64,000 nucleotides of DNA, from assembly GCA_947493265.1 (NCBI GenBank), contig CANLQL010000003.1:688485-752484 (forward strand). Direction: 5' to 3'. The stretch's first letter is position 1; each line of letters starts with the position of its first letter. The position numbers and the translations under genes are program-made. The notes beneath the pieces are model-generated. The model had not been told where the DNA came from and did no database searches. It worked only from the letters and a program-made list of their open reading frames with translations. Of this stretch, positions 44,790 through 54,387 are shown one piece after another. Source of the stretch: an uncultured Litoreibacter sp. Lineage in GTDB: Bacteria > Pseudomonadota > Alphaproteobacteria > Rhodobacterales > Rhodobacteraceae.

Positions 44790-46211
44790 TCATTCCAAAG
44801 TAGCGATTGTTCTTGGAACACAATACTCATTCAGAATTTCACTGTCCGGGCTAGCTGTTTTGATCATTGAAATTGAGCTTTGTTGTAGATACTTTGTGAT
44901 ACCTAATTTTGCCAGTCCATCGCTTTTGTTTCTGATCAACATAAGGAAATTTGCGCGAGGTCCTGCAAACGGTTTATCAAGCACGATCTTCCTTACTAAA
45001 ACGAACATTTCTTTAGGATTGTCTGCTATTGAAATAAGCCGAAAAAGCTGAGTAACGTTTAGGGTACCAACCAAATCAGGCTCAGCAATTACCGTTTCGA
45101 AAACGAAATTTCTTTCAAATGTCTTGGCCGCCTTACCAAGATTGAATATGTAACCGATAGTAGCCCTAAAAATTGTATCAAGTCGAAATGGATTTGACTT
45201 CCCCCAATTTATCGAAGCCCTCAACTCTCTTCGAAACTTCTCTGGTTGTCCGCTATCAATAGCTGAAAGGACCCCAAGTCCCCGGTATTTGGCGTAATCT
45301 GTACGCGCAAAAATTCTCGTTTTTGGGGCATTCAGGTTTAGCCCATCCGATAGCAAGAATTTCGAAGCGCGGTGTACCGCTACTTCCAATTTCTTTTTAG
45401 ACGAACCAAAAACTAGCATATCGTCGGCCCAACGCACATATTTGAGCCGTTCTGAGTCACAATAGGAAGAAAATTTTTCATCGAAGTCTTGTAAGTAGTA
45501 GTGAGATAAAATTCGGGACGCGTCTGAAATAATCTCTTGTGGTATCCCTTTCGAAGAATTGTGATATCCCGTTGTTCTTCGGTTCCACGTTCCAAGAAAC
45601 ATTTCCAACATCTCTATACTTGCTTCTATTTCAAAATTCTCTGCACGAAGTCTCTTGATCAATTTTGGAACTTCAATTGAGTCGTAAAAATTTGCTATGT
45701 CTGTTTGTATTACATAATTTCCGAATTCAGGGGTTGCTGTCAGTTTGCTAATTAGTTCGGTGAAACTGCGAAACTCTTTTAACCATAAGAAATCTGAGAA
45801 GCTATTTGTGGCGTAATTTTGTTGAAATGCGGCAGCGTTCTCTTCGGCTTTTTTGTGCCCAGCAAGAGATTTAGTCCTTTGGGATATAGGTACCGAGTGC
45901 CAGCCGCCGTAAACGCCGTCGCGTTTTTTTAACACCGCGTCGCCTATCTGCCCGCATAACTGATAGTAAACCGCCATGTCTTCCTTAGTGAGAATTGGCA
46001 AAAATCTTGTCACTCCATGGCCCTTTTGCAAACCAAGAAAACCGTGGCCAATTTCCGGCATGTATGAGTTCTTCTTTACCCTTTCATTGAGCTGATCTAC
46101 TTCAGTTTTTAGCGTCCGCATGTGATCGGATGTCACAATTGGCACTGCGCCGTCCTTAAGTTTTTTCCAAATTTTTCTTGCTAGTTTCTCTTCGATTACA
46201 AATTTTACCAT
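44790..46211 (-). CDS. Solitary reverse transcriptase
   Basis: A 473-residue RNA-directed DNA polymerase. Motif A carries D171 (QTDIANFYDSI), motif B is SSKGIPQEI at 219-227, motif C is YVRWADDMLVF with D263-D264, and motif D has NAPKTRIF at 294-301. An unassigned ~65-residue N-terminus and ~150-residue helical C-terminus flank the domain. No maturase or HNH domain is seen, so it is not a typical group II intron protein. Base composition is strongly AT-rich (15 of 60 G+C in 45661-45720 against 39 of 60 in 46741-46800 of thyX), indicating transfer. It starts 13 nt after thyX with a weak ribosome site, so it may depend on the thyX promoter. Candidate for an unknown-group (DRT/Abi-like) antiviral enzyme; class not determined. 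Confidence 0.92.
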   Translation of the reverse strand: MVKFVIEEKLARKIWKKLKDGAVPIVTSDHMRTLKTEVDQLNERVKKNSYMPEIGHGFLGLQKGHGVTRFLPILTKEDMAVYYQLCGQIGDAVLKKRDGVYGGWHSVPISQRTKSLAGHKKAEENAAAFQQNYATNSFSDFLWLKEFRSFTELISKLTATPEFGNYVIQTDIANFYDSIEVPKLIKRLRAENFEIEASIEMLEMFLGTWNRRTTGYHNSSKGIPQEIISDASRILSHYYLQDFDEKFSSYCDSERLKYVRWADDMLVFGSSKKKLEVAVHRASKFLLSDGLNLNAPKTRIFARTDYAKYRGLGVLSAIDSGQPEKFRRELRASINWGKSNPFRLDTIFRATIGYIFNLGKAAKTFERNFVFETVIAEPDLVGTLNVTQLFRLISIADNPKEMFVLVRKIVLDKPFAGPRANFLMLIRNKSDGLAKLGITKYLQQSSISMIKTASPDSEILNEYCVPRTIATLE

Positions 46212-46224
46212 CCAGTTTCGCTAC

Positions 46225-47130
46225 TCACCCCACAACCCCCATAAACTCCCGCCACTCCCCCTTACTCATCCCGGAGTTCTCCTGCGTCACCTCTTCGCCC
46301 GCCAGCATTTTGCGCAGGCAGTCCAAGGCCTTACCGCTCAGAGTGGCACCTCCTAGACGGTAGTCCTCGAAGGCTCCGTAGGCGGCGGGGACCCAGTCTT
46401 TGACGACCTCGCAAATCGCGTCGGCGTAGACGCGGATTTCGTATTGGGCGTGGCTGTCGGCGCGCAGGCGCAGGAAGTGGAACAGGTTGTGCAGGTCCAC
46501 TTTCCAGTACCATTGGGTGTAGATATTTGCAGGCAGGTTCATGCGGGCAAGCTCGCGGGCGAGGCCTTGTTGGCCGTCCTCTGAAATCATCTCTTCGTAG
46601 TGGTCATAGGCGCGCATGCTGTCATCTTTGAGGTAGCGCAGGACGCGTTCGGCCTCCTCACCCTGCAGGGCTTCGCCGCGGCCCTGGTTGTTGATCACCG
46701 ATTGGGCGTTCAGGTGGTCGGGATGGGGGATGTAGAATTCCCGGTCGAGGATGGAGTAGCGGGCGGAGTATTCGTTGACGTTGGCGGTGCGGTGGCGGAT
46801 CCACTGGCGGGCGACGAAAACGGGCAGTTTGACGTGCAGCTTGATCTCGCACATCTCGAACGGGGTGGAGTGCCAGTGGCGCATCAGATAGCGGATCAAG
46901 CCCTCGTCATTCTGGACAGATTTCGTGCCTTTTCCGTAGCTTACACGGGCCGCCTGACAGATCGCGCTATCATCGCCCATATAGTCGATGACCCGGATGA
47001 AGCCGTGGTCGAGCACGTCATGGGCTTTGTAAAGATGGCTCTCCATGCCGGGCACGGTGGCGCGCAGGGTTTGGTGGCTCTCGGCGCGTTGGGCGTCAAT
47101 CTCGGCTTGTTGGTCGGCGGAAACGGGCAT
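46225..47130 (-). CDS. thyX: Flavin-dependent thymidylate synthase
   Basis: A 301-residue ThyX making dTMP from dUMP with methylene-tetrahydrofolate, FAD and NADPH. The signature [15 protein letters not shown] is at about residues 117-131, and [18 protein letters not shown] supplies further substrate contacts. The ATG has AGAAGGAC upstream. The reverse-transcriptase gene follows after 13 nt on the same strand. Confidence 0.97.
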   Translation of the reverse strand: MPVSADQQAEIDAQRAESHQTLRATVPGMESHLYKAHDVLDHGFIRVIDYMGDDSAICQAARVSYGKGTKSVQNDEGLIRYLMRHWHSTPFEMCEIKLHVKLPVFVARQWIRHRTANVNEYSARYSILDREFYIPHPDHLNAQSVINNQGRGEALQGEEAERVLRYLKDDSMRAYDHYEEMISEDGQQGLARELARMNLPANIYTQWYWKVDLHNLFHFLRLRADSHAQYEIRVYADAICEVVKDWVPAAYGAFEDYRLGGATLSGKALDCLRKMLAGEEVTQENSGMSKGEWREFMGVVG

Positions 47131-47360
47131 GTTGAGGGGTCCTTCTGCTGGGGCCTTTCGAGTCGCGTGAGGCTACATATTGATGGCAAAGCGGGGCGCA
47201 TATCAAGATGATGTTACCGTTTATCCACAAAAGAGATCACCTGCAGGCCAGCCTTGCGGCAACACTTGGCCTTGGGACGCGCCCTATCCCGTTGACTTTT
47301 GCCCTTTGGGCAGTGTTTGACGGGGTCAGCGCAGGGCAGAGACAGGACGCCATTTTCACG

Positions 47361-48737
47361 ATGCAAAACGTGCCGAGACACTGGACCCGGGGGCTGCTTG
47401 CGGCGGTCTTGGCGGGGACGTTGGCTGCGAGTGCTGCGCAAGGCCAGACGGTGCTGCGGGTCGAGGATGCGCGCACTCTGGCGTTTCAATTGGTTCAGCA
47501 GGGCAATCCGGTGGCGGCGCGCGAGGTGGCGCAGGAATTGCTGATGCGTGATCCCGGGGATGTCGTGGCGCTGGTCGCTTTGGCGCAGGCAGAACAGGCT
47601 TTGGGGAACAGGTCTGCGGCGATTGCGGCAGGTCGCAAGGCATGGGGTGCATCCGAAACGGGGTCCGAGCGTCACGCATCTGCGGTGGCGACCGCGCAGG
47701 CGTTGGTTTTGAATGGCAACGGGTTGCGGGCGCAGTTTTGGCTGCGGCGGGCGATTGAGACCGCGCCAGATGCCAGCACGCGAGCCAATGCGACGCGGGA
47801 CTTGCGCAATGTGCGTGCCAGCAGTCCGGTGACCGCCGCGTTGAGTTTTTCTGTCGCGCCGTCGACAAACATCAACAACGGATCCAAATCCGAAACCACG
47901 GATATCGGTGGCTTGTCGTTTCAATTGTCGGGCGATGCGCAGGCCCTGTCGGGGATCGAATACCGGTTGGGTGGCGCGATTGGGTACCGGTTCGGGTTGT
48001 CAGACCGACAAACGCTCAGCTTCGGGGCTGCACTTGATACGCGATCCTACAGCTTGTCATCCTCTGCCAAGGCGCTGGCCCCGAACCGGACGGGATCGGA
48101 CTATGCGTTTCAGGAGCTGCGTTTGACGGCAGCCAGCCTGACCCGCGACAAAGACAGCACCGCCGTGACCAAGATCGAGGCCGGGTTGGCGCAGAACTGG
48201 TATGCGGGTGATGTGTTGACGCGTATCGCCAGTATAAGCCTGGATCGCGGCTTTCAGATCACCCCCAAATCGACAGGACGCGCGATTCTGAGCATGGAGC
48301 GGCAAAACCGTCAGGACGACGCGGATCGCAGCGCCACGATTGTGACGGGAACGGGCATCTGGTCACACCGTTTGCAATCAGGGGCCGGGATCAGCGTGCA
48401 AGCATTTGTGCGGGACACGGTATCTGACTCGCCCAGTATCGCGAAGCTCAGCTATGGCGGGCGGGTGAGCTACGGGTTCGCCGAACCGATCTTCGGGCAA
48501 ACGACGCTGCAACTATCGCTTGGTCTGGAGCGGCAGGATTTCGACCGGCCGGAGCCGCTTTTCGGGCTGCGCGATGACTTGAAAACCAGCGTCTCCGCAA
48601 TGTTTTCGTTCAACGATCTCGACTATTACGGCTTCGCGCCAACAGCCGAGATCAGTTTTGAAAACAACCACTCCAACCAGAGCCTATATGATACACAGGA
48701 TTTCGGCATCCGATTGGGGTTGCGGTCGGTCTTCTAG
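47361..48737 (+). CDS. Slam-like outer-membrane protein (TPR plus beta-barrel)
   Basis: A 458-residue exported protein. A signal peptide (residues 1-29, RGLLAAVLAGTLAASAAQG) is followed by a tetratricopeptide-type helical domain (about 30-155) and a C-terminal beta-barrel of alternating strands beginning SFSVAPSTNINNGSKSET and ending in RSVF, an outer-membrane C-terminus. This is the layout of surface lipoprotein assembly modulators (DUF560), which move lipoproteins to the cell surface. I start at the ATG before QNVPRH because the longer frame lacks a signal. No cargo lipoprotein is adjacent. Confidence 0.8.
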   Translation: MQNVPRHWTRGLLAAVLAGTLAASAAQGQTVLRVEDARTLAFQLVQQGNPVAAREVAQELLMRDPGDVVALVALAQAEQALGNRSAAIAAGRKAWGASETGSERHASAVATAQALVLNGNGLRAQFWLRRAIETAPDASTRANATRDLRNVRASSPVTAALSFSVAPSTNINNGSKSETTDIGGLSFQLSGDAQALSGIEYRLGGAIGYRFGLSDRQTLSFGAALDTRSYSLSSSAKALAPNRTGSDYAFQELRLTAASLTRDKDSTAVTKIEAGLAQNWYAGDVLTRIASISLDRGFQITPKSTGRAILSMERQNRQDDADRSATIVTGTGIWSHRLQSGAGISVQAFVRDTVSDSPSIAKLSYGGRVSYGFAEPIFGQTTLQLSLGLERQDFDRPEPLFGLRDDLKTSVSAMFSFNDLDYYGFAPTAEISFENNHSNQSLYDTQDFGIRLGLRSVF

Positions 48738-48862
48738 CCCGATCTTTGAACACCAGAGCCGCGCACCCGAAAGCCCCAATCACTTTTTGCCTTTGTCCTC
48801 TCGAAACCGCTGGGAAAGCTGCTAGATTTCTATCAGTTGGAACTCCAGTAACGGAACACTCA

Positions 48863-49291
48863 ATGACAATTGAATATCTCCATACGATGGTTCGGGTGAA
48901 GGACCTCGATACCACCATCGCTTTTTTCAAACTTCTCGGGCTGGAAGAAACCCGCCGCATGGACAGCGAAGGCGGGCGTTTTACGCTGGTTTTCATGTCC
49001 CCTCCCGGGCAGGAAAACGCCCATGTGGAGCTGACGTACAATTGGGATGGTGATGACGGGTTGCCGTCCGACAGCCGCCATTTCGGTCATCTCGCCTACC
49101 GCGTCGACAACATCTACGAGACCTGCCAGCACTTGATGGACAATGGCGTTGTGATCAACCGTCCACCGCGCGATGGCCATATGGCGTTTGTTCGATCCCC
49201 CGACAATATCTCCATTGAGATCCTGCAGCGCGGGCGGAACCTGGGGCCGATGGAGCCTTGGGCCAGCATGGAAAACACAGGCCATTGGTAA
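48863..49291 (+). CDS. gloA: Lactoylglutathione lyase (glyoxalase I)
   Basis: A 142-residue glyoxalase I, which isomerises the methylglyoxal-glutathione hemithioacetal in the cytoplasm. It begins YLHTMVRVKDLDTTIAFFK (metal ligand His), has ENAHVELTYNW (Glu), GHLAYRVDNIYETC (His) and SPDNISIEILQRG (Glu), the complete ligand set. The ATG before TIEYLH is preferred over a longer frame. Confidence 0.93.
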   Translation: MTIEYLHTMVRVKDLDTTIAFFKLLGLEETRRMDSEGGRFTLVFMSPPGQENAHVELTYNWDGDDGLPSDSRHFGHLAYRVDNIYETCQHLMDNGVVINRPPRDGHMAFVRSPDNISIEILQRGRNLGPMEPWASMENTGHW

Positions 49292-49304
49292 ACCCCAAAA
49301 ACCC

Positions 49305-50036
49305 GTGAGGGGTTTGGGCGCTTGGATCGTCGGTGTGTTGTGTCTGGCCCTGACCGCCCTGCCCGCCCAAACTGCTTGCCGGCAGGCCTTGGCCTTTGGC
49401 TTGGATGTCTCGGCCTCTGTTGATGCGGCCGAATACCGGTTGCAACTGGATGGGCTGGCCAATGCGCTGCAATCCGAGCCGGTCGTGCAGCGTATCTTCG
49501 AGATGCCGCAAGCCCCGGTCGCGCTGGCCGCGTATGAGTGGTCCGGGATCAGCCATCAACGCGCGATATCTGGCTGGGTGTTGATCGAAACCGCGCAGGA
49601 CCTTGACGCATTCACCGACAGGCTGCGCCGTCATCAGCGGGTGCGCGCACCAAGCTCCACCGCCATCGGGGCCGCGCTTTTACATGGCGTCGAGATGCTG
49701 GAAACGGGGCCTGTCTGCTGGCGTCGAACCCTCGATATATCCGGCGACGGGACCAATAATGACGGACCGGAGCCTGTGCGTTTGCATCCCCGCGCGGCCC
49801 GCGCAGATGTGGTCGTCAACGGGTTGATCATCGGCTCTGACAGTCAGACGGGGGATGATGCCCGGCAGATGGAAATTATGGAACTGTCTGCCTATTTCAG
49901 ACGGCGGGTGATTTTCGGGCCAAGTGCGTTCATCGAGGTTGCGATCGATTTCTCAACCTATGAAGACGCGATGGAACGCAAGTTGCTTCGGGAATTGCAG
50001 GGTTTTGTTGTGGGTGCGCTTGACCTTGCAGACTGA
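49305..50036 (+). CDS. DUF1194 von Willebrand A-like exported protein (copy 1)
   Basis: About 243 residues, with a signal peptide (GAWIVGVLCLALTALPAQTA) and a VWA-like domain: FGLDVSASVDAAEYRLQL carries the metal-ion-dependent adhesion motif D-x-S-x-S, with ISGDGTNNDG later. Function of DUF1194 is unknown. The start is uncertain; GTG at 49305, 14 nt after gloA, fits the signal but has no strong ribosome site. A paralogue occurs at 60889-61572. Confidence 0.82.
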   Translation: MRGLGAWIVGVLCLALTALPAQTACRQALAFGLDVSASVDAAEYRLQLDGLANALQSEPVVQRIFEMPQAPVALAAYEWSGISHQRAISGWVLIETAQDLDAFTDRLRRHQRVRAPSSTAIGAALLHGVEMLETGPVCWRRTLDISGDGTNNDGPEPVRLHPRAARADVVVNGLIIGSDSQTGDDARQMEIMELSAYFRRRVIFGPSAFIEVAIDFSTYEDAMERKLLRELQGFVVGALDLAD

Positions 50037-50039
50037 CCG

Positions 50040-50393
50040 CTAAACCGGCAGGAGCGCCGCCCCAACGCGGCGCCCTTCGCCCAAAAGGACATTATAGGTC
50101 CGGCAGGCGGTCGGTGTGGCCATCAATTCAACCCCGATCCCGGCACTGTCCAAAGCGCTGCGCAGTGCGTCAGGGATATGAGCGATCTCCGGCCCGGTGC
50201 CGATGAACAGAACGTCAATCGCGTCGGCTGCCGCGACAAGCGGGGCCGCGTCGTCAAAACCGCCCCATAGGGAGACGGAGTTCGGCAATAGCAGCACCGC
50301 GCCTTCGCGCACCGCCCCGCCAATGCGGAAAAAACCTGGCCCGTAGCCATCCACTGGCACGGCATTGTCGAAGGTCACTTCTGTCAGGCGCAT
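50040..50393 (-). CDS. Mth938-like domain protein
   Basis: A 117-residue protein of the DUF498/Mth938 family (NDUFAF3-related): FRIGGAVREGAVLLLPNSVSLWG, VLFIGTGPEIAHIP and TPTACRTYNVLLGEGRRVGAALL. The eukaryotic relative assists complex I assembly; the bacterial role is unproven. It is the last gene of the yajC-secD-secF-TSUP run, consistent with the frequent secDF linkage of this family. Confidence 0.88.
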   Translation of the reverse strand: MRLTEVTFDNAVPVDGYGPGFFRIGGAVREGAVLLLPNSVSLWGGFDDAAPLVAAADAIDVLFIGTGPEIAHIPDALRSALDSAGIGVELMATPTACRTYNVLLGEGRRVGAALLPV

Positions 50394-50432
50394 CTGAACG
50401 CTCCGTCTTGTTGCATGTGCGGGGCGCGTGGA

Positions 50433-51194
50433 TCAGTCATAGATCGGCAACCCCATGATGATCGCGGCCGCAATAATGCCATAGGCCACGTTTCGATAAA
50501 GCGCCTCGCGCGTTGGGTCAAACATCTGCTGTCCAATCAACCCGCCGAGCCCGTATGGCACGGTCAGAAGCAGACCCAAGGCCAGCGCGTGGGATCCCAG
50601 CATCCCCATCAGATACATCACTGGCAGCATTAGCGTCGAGGTGACTGACAGAAACACCAGCGTGTTGGCGCGGCTTCGCTGGACACTGTCCTGACTGCCA
50701 AGCTGAAACAGGATCATGATTGGCCCCAGAAGCCCCGTTGCGCCACCGACATAGCCGGTGGCCAGCCCGACCCCGACACGGACGGCTGGCTTGGGTTCGG
50801 TCTTGTAGCGCCAGCCGGTGACCAGAGCGACCAGAGTGATCGCCGTCACCGCAAGAACAGCCCACCGCATTGTTGTCAGATCATTGCTGCGCAAGGTCCA
50901 TAGCCCCAACGGGACGGCGATCAAGGCGGTTGAAATCATCACAAGACTGGTGCGTTTGTTGCACTGCCCCCAGGCGCGGGGCACCAGAGTTATTGCCGAA
51001 GAAATTGCAGAGACGGCGAAAGCGGCGACGGCAACTTCAACAGACACGAAGGCGACGGCGACCGGCATGAAAACCAGTCCGGCCCCAAACCCGGCGAAGC
51101 CGTAGACAAGACCTGCAAGAAACGTGATCAGGAACACCCATTGAACCCCCGGCACGGCGAGGGCCGTGCTGAAAGGGTCCAAGAATGCGGTCAC
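50433..51194 (-). CDS. TSUP (TauE/SafE) family sulfite/organosulfonate exporter
   Basis: A 253-residue membrane protein with about eight helices and two TauE/SafE-type repeats (FLAGLVYGFAGFGAGLVFMP and TGYVGGATGLLGPIMILF). Family members move sulfite, sulfoacetate or similar anions. Its start overlaps the secF stop by 4 nt, so it is coupled to the Sec operon without an evident functional link. Confidence 0.85.
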   Translation of the reverse strand: MTAFLDPFSTALAVPGVQWVFLITFLAGLVYGFAGFGAGLVFMPVAVAFVSVEVAVAAFAVSAISSAITLVPRAWGQCNKRTSLVMISTALIAVPLGLWTLRSNDLTTMRWAVLAVTAITLVALVTGWRYKTEPKPAVRVGVGLATGYVGGATGLLGPIMILFQLGSQDSVQRSRANTLVFLSVTSTLMLPVMYLMGMLGSHALALGLLLTVPYGLGGLIGQQMFDPTREALYRNVAYGIIAAAIIMGLPIYD

Positions 51195-52159
51195 GGATCG
51201 ATATTGGCGTATTGGTTTCCGGCATTTGCATCCGGCTTGGACCAGTCGCGTTTGACGCCCAGATAAAGCAGGATCGCGGAGGCCACGAAGACGGAGGAAT
51301 AGGTCCCGACAATCACACCCCAGATCATCGCGAAAACAAACCCGCGGATCACATCCCCACCCAATACATAGAGCGAGATCAACGCCAAGAGCGTCGTCAC
51401 CGAGGTCATCACGGTCCGCGACAACGTCTCGTTGATGGAGATGTTGAGAACCTCGGACAGGTCTTTCTTCTTGTACTTGCGAAGGTTCTCCCGAACCCGG
51501 TCGAACACAACCACAGTGTCATTCAACGAATAGCCGACAATGGTCAGAAGGGCCGCAATGATGGCCAGATCAAACTTGATCTGGATTTCGGAAAACACCC
51601 CAAGGGTCAGGATGACGTCATGCACAAGGGCAGCGACGGCCCCGACGGCGAACTGCCATTCAAAGCGCAGCCAAATATAGACCAGCACAGCGGCAATCGC
51701 GAGGATCACGGCTATTGCCGCGGTTTGGATCAGCTCGCCGGATACTTTTGGGCCGACACTTTCCACCGAGGGGAATTTCATTTCGGGATCAACCGTTTGC
51801 AACGCGGCTTGCACGGATTTGACGGTCTCAACAGCGACACTTTCGTCGCCTTCCTGCGCTTCGATGCGGATCATCGCGACGTTCTGGTCTGGCCCGAAAG
51901 TCGGATCAAAAACTTCGGTGATCGAGATGTCGCCAAGGTTCAGGGGCGTCAGAGCATCACGGTAGACAGCAGGGTCTACCGCCTGCGCGCTTTCGGTCCG
52001 GATCGTGGTGCCGCCCCGAAAATCGATGCCGTAGTTCAGACCCTGCAAGATGAAGGACACGAACGCGAGGACCACAAGAAAAGCGGACAAACCCAGCGTA
52101 TATTTCGAGCGGCTGAAGAAATCCCAATTGGTCTGGGCGGGGACTAGGCGTAGGCGCAT
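51191..52159 (-). CDS. secF: Protein translocase subunit SecF
   Basis: A 322-residue SecF: first membrane helix, then LNYGIDFRGGTTI, a periplasmic P1-type domain, and five further helices with VGYSLNDTVVVFDRVRENLR. With SecD it uses the proton-motive force to pull exported proteins from SecYEG. One base separates it from the secD stop. Confidence 0.97.
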   Translation of the reverse strand: MRLRLVPAQTNWDFFSRSKYTLGLSAFLVVLAFVSFILQGLNYGIDFRGGTTIRTESAQAVDPAVYRDALTPLNLGDISITEVFDPTFGPDQNVAMIRIEAQEGDESVAVETVKSVQAALQTVDPEMKFPSVESVGPKVSGELIQTAAIAVILAIAAVLVYIWLRFEWQFAVGAVAALVHDVILTLGVFSEIQIKFDLAIIAALLTIVGYSLNDTVVVFDRVRENLRKYKKKDLSEVLNISINETLSRTVMTSVTTLLALISLYVLGGDVIRGFVFAMIWGVIVGTYSSVFVASAILLYLGVKRDWSKPDANAGNQYANIDP

Positions 52160-52160
52160 C

Positions 52161-53825
52161 TCAGACCTCGATCTGCTTGGGGCGTTTGCGTTCGAACCAC
52201 ATGACGATAATCACGCGGGTCACGAAAATCGCCGTGAACACGGAGGTCAGGATGCCAAGGCCCAGCGTAATCGCAAAGCCCCGCACCGGCCCGGAGCCCA
52301 TTGCAAACAGGATGACCGCCGTGATGAAGGTCGTGATGTTGGCGTCGAGAATGGCTGACAGCGCTTTTTCATAGCCCAGTTCGATCGCGCGGGCCGGGCC
52401 CTTGGCGGTTTTCAACTCTTCCTTGATCCGCTCGAAGATCAGCACGTTGGCATCCACCGCCATCCCGATGGTCAGAACGATGCCCGCGATACCCGGCAGG
52501 GTCAGGGTCGCACCGATCAGGCTGAGAAGCCCGAAGATCAGGCCGACATTGATGATCAAAGCGATATTGGCAAAGAAGCCGAACAGACCGTAGCTGAGGA
52601 TCATGAACGCAAGAACCGCTATAAAGGCGACGATACAGGCGATCTTGCCGGCGTCGATGCTGTCCTGACCAAGCTCTGGCCCGATGGTGCGTTCTTCCAG
52701 AAAAGTCATTTCGGCGGGCAAGGCCCCTGCCCTGAGAAGCACGGCAAGACTTGTTGATTCCTCAACCGTGAACTGGCCCGAGATTTGGCCTGAACCACCG
52801 GTGATCGCTTCGCGGATCGTCGGGGCCGAGATCACTTCATCGTCGAGTACAATCGCAAAGGGGGAGCCGACATTTTCCCCGGAATAGACGCCAAATTTGC
52901 GTGCGCCAGACGGGTTGAAGCGGAAATTGACAGATGGAAAGCCGTTTTGGTCAAAGGCAGGTTGCGCGTCGACAAGGTCATCACCTGTCACGACCGGCGT
53001 TTGTTCAAGGATGTAGTAAACACCGGCCTGGTCCAAAGCGGGCAACAGAATGTTGCGCGGACCCGGTAGTTCATTTTCATTGCCCGTGCTGCCGACCACA
53101 GGGTGGAAGGTCAGACGCGCGGTGGTGCCGATCAGGGTTTTGACGTCTTCGGCAGAGCCAACGCCTGGCACTTGGATCAGAATACGGCGTTCACCTTGGC
53201 GCTGGATCGTGGGTTCGCGTGTGCCGACCTCGTCAATCCGGCGGCGGATGATCTCCAGCGATTGCTGCATCGTGCGGTCATCCGTGGCCAGACGTTCCGC
53301 GGCGGACAGGCGGATCGTCATGGTGTCGCCTGAGCCCGAAACCTCGATATCGGTGCTGCCAGCGCCCGACAGGCTGACAACCGGCGTGGCCAGATTGCGC
53401 ACAATCTGCATCGCTTGGGTCAACCCGTCAGGGCTGGACAGTTTGATGCGAAGTTCACCATCTGGTGCGTTTTGACGGCGGATGGTGCCAATGGTGGCAC
53501 GCTCCGTGCGCAACGCGTCGCGAATTTCGACCCAATAGGCATCCATCCGGTCGGTGTAGACATCTTCCACCTGTACTTCGGCCAGCAAATGCGCACCACC
53601 ACGCAGATCAAGGCCCAGATTGACCAGGGAAGATGGCAGAAAATCTGGCCAACCCGCGACATCCGCCGCCAGCTCAGCCGTTTGAGATGTTCCCCCCTCC
53701 AGCAGCGCGACCGCATCATTGTGCCGCTCCACCTTGGTGTAGAACGCGTTTGGCGCGGCAAGGATCAATCCGACGGCAACCGTCAGGAAGATCATGACCC
53801 GCTTAAAGAGGGAAATTTGAAGCAT
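52161..53825 (-). CDS. secD: Protein translocase subunit SecD
   Basis: A 554-residue SecD with the first helix (VMIFLTVAVGLILAAP), the LVNLGLDLRGGAHLLAEV signature, the P1 periplasmic region (REPTIQRQGERRILIQVPG) and the C-terminal six-helix block with GIAGIVLTIGMAVDANVLIFERIKEE. It acts with SecF and YajC at the translocon. It starts 3 nt after yajC. Confidence 0.98.
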   Translation of the reverse strand: MLQISLFKRVMIFLTVAVGLILAAPNAFYTKVERHNDAVALLEGGTSQTAELAADVAGWPDFLPSSLVNLGLDLRGGAHLLAEVQVEDVYTDRMDAYWVEIRDALRTERATIGTIRRQNAPDGELRIKLSSPDGLTQAMQIVRNLATPVVSLSGAGSTDIEVSGSGDTMTIRLSAAERLATDDRTMQQSLEIIRRRIDEVGTREPTIQRQGERRILIQVPGVGSAEDVKTLIGTTARLTFHPVVGSTGNENELPGPRNILLPALDQAGVYYILEQTPVVTGDDLVDAQPAFDQNGFPSVNFRFNPSGARKFGVYSGENVGSPFAIVLDDEVISAPTIREAITGGSGQISGQFTVEESTSLAVLLRAGALPAEMTFLEERTIGPELGQDSIDAGKIACIVAFIAVLAFMILSYGLFGFFANIALIINVGLIFGLLSLIGATLTLPGIAGIVLTIGMAVDANVLIFERIKEELKTAKGPARAIELGYEKALSAILDANITTFITAVILFAMGSGPVRGFAITLGLGILTSVFTAIFVTRVIIVMWFERKRPKQIEV

Positions 53826-53828
53826 GGA

Positions 53829-54146
53829 TTACTTGGCCGGTTCGGTCTTGGACAAAACCTGAGCAATCGTGGCTTTGATAACCCGCACTTTCACACCGTC
53901 TGCGATTTCAACCTCGACCTCGCCGTCATCTTTGACTTTGACGACTTTTCCGATGACCCCACCTTGGGTGATGATCTGGTCGCCACGGCGCACAGCGTCG
54001 ACCATTGCGGCATGTTCCTTGACCTTCTTTTGCTGCGGACGGATCAGCAGGAAATACATGATCGCGAAGATCAGGATCAGTGGAATGAAAGAGGTGAAAG
54101 CGCCTTGTGCGCCGGCGGCCTGTGCGTAGGCAGGTGTCACAAACAT
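53829..54146 (-). CDS. yajC: Preprotein translocase subunit YajC
   Basis: A 105-residue YajC: one membrane helix (about 19-38, FIPLILIFAIMYFLLIRPQQK), then a cytoplasmic small domain with RGDQIITQGGVIGKVVKV. It is the first gene of the yajC-secD-secF operon. Confidence 0.97.
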   Translation of the reverse strand: MFVTPAYAQAAGAQGAFTSFIPLILIFAIMYFLLIRPQQKKVKEHAAMVDAVRRGDQIITQGGVIGKVVKVKDDGEVEVEIADGVKVRVIKATIAQVLSKTEPAK

Positions 54147-54387
54147 CTGCGTTCCTTTTGAAATAAGGGAGCAGCGGGACCCCCGTCTGCTCCGTCCCCG
54201 AGTTGCGCCGCACCCTAGCCGCGTGCCTGTCAGGGCGCAACGACATTTCGGCAGGTTTTGACGTGCATTTGATGACAGATAGGGGTTCCGCGCAGCGGAG
54301 AAAAGAGCCGCCGTCCCGGATCGGGCATTTTATCACCGTGAGGGGCTGCTATAAGGTTCGAAAGATCGATAAAAAGGAGCACGCCAG

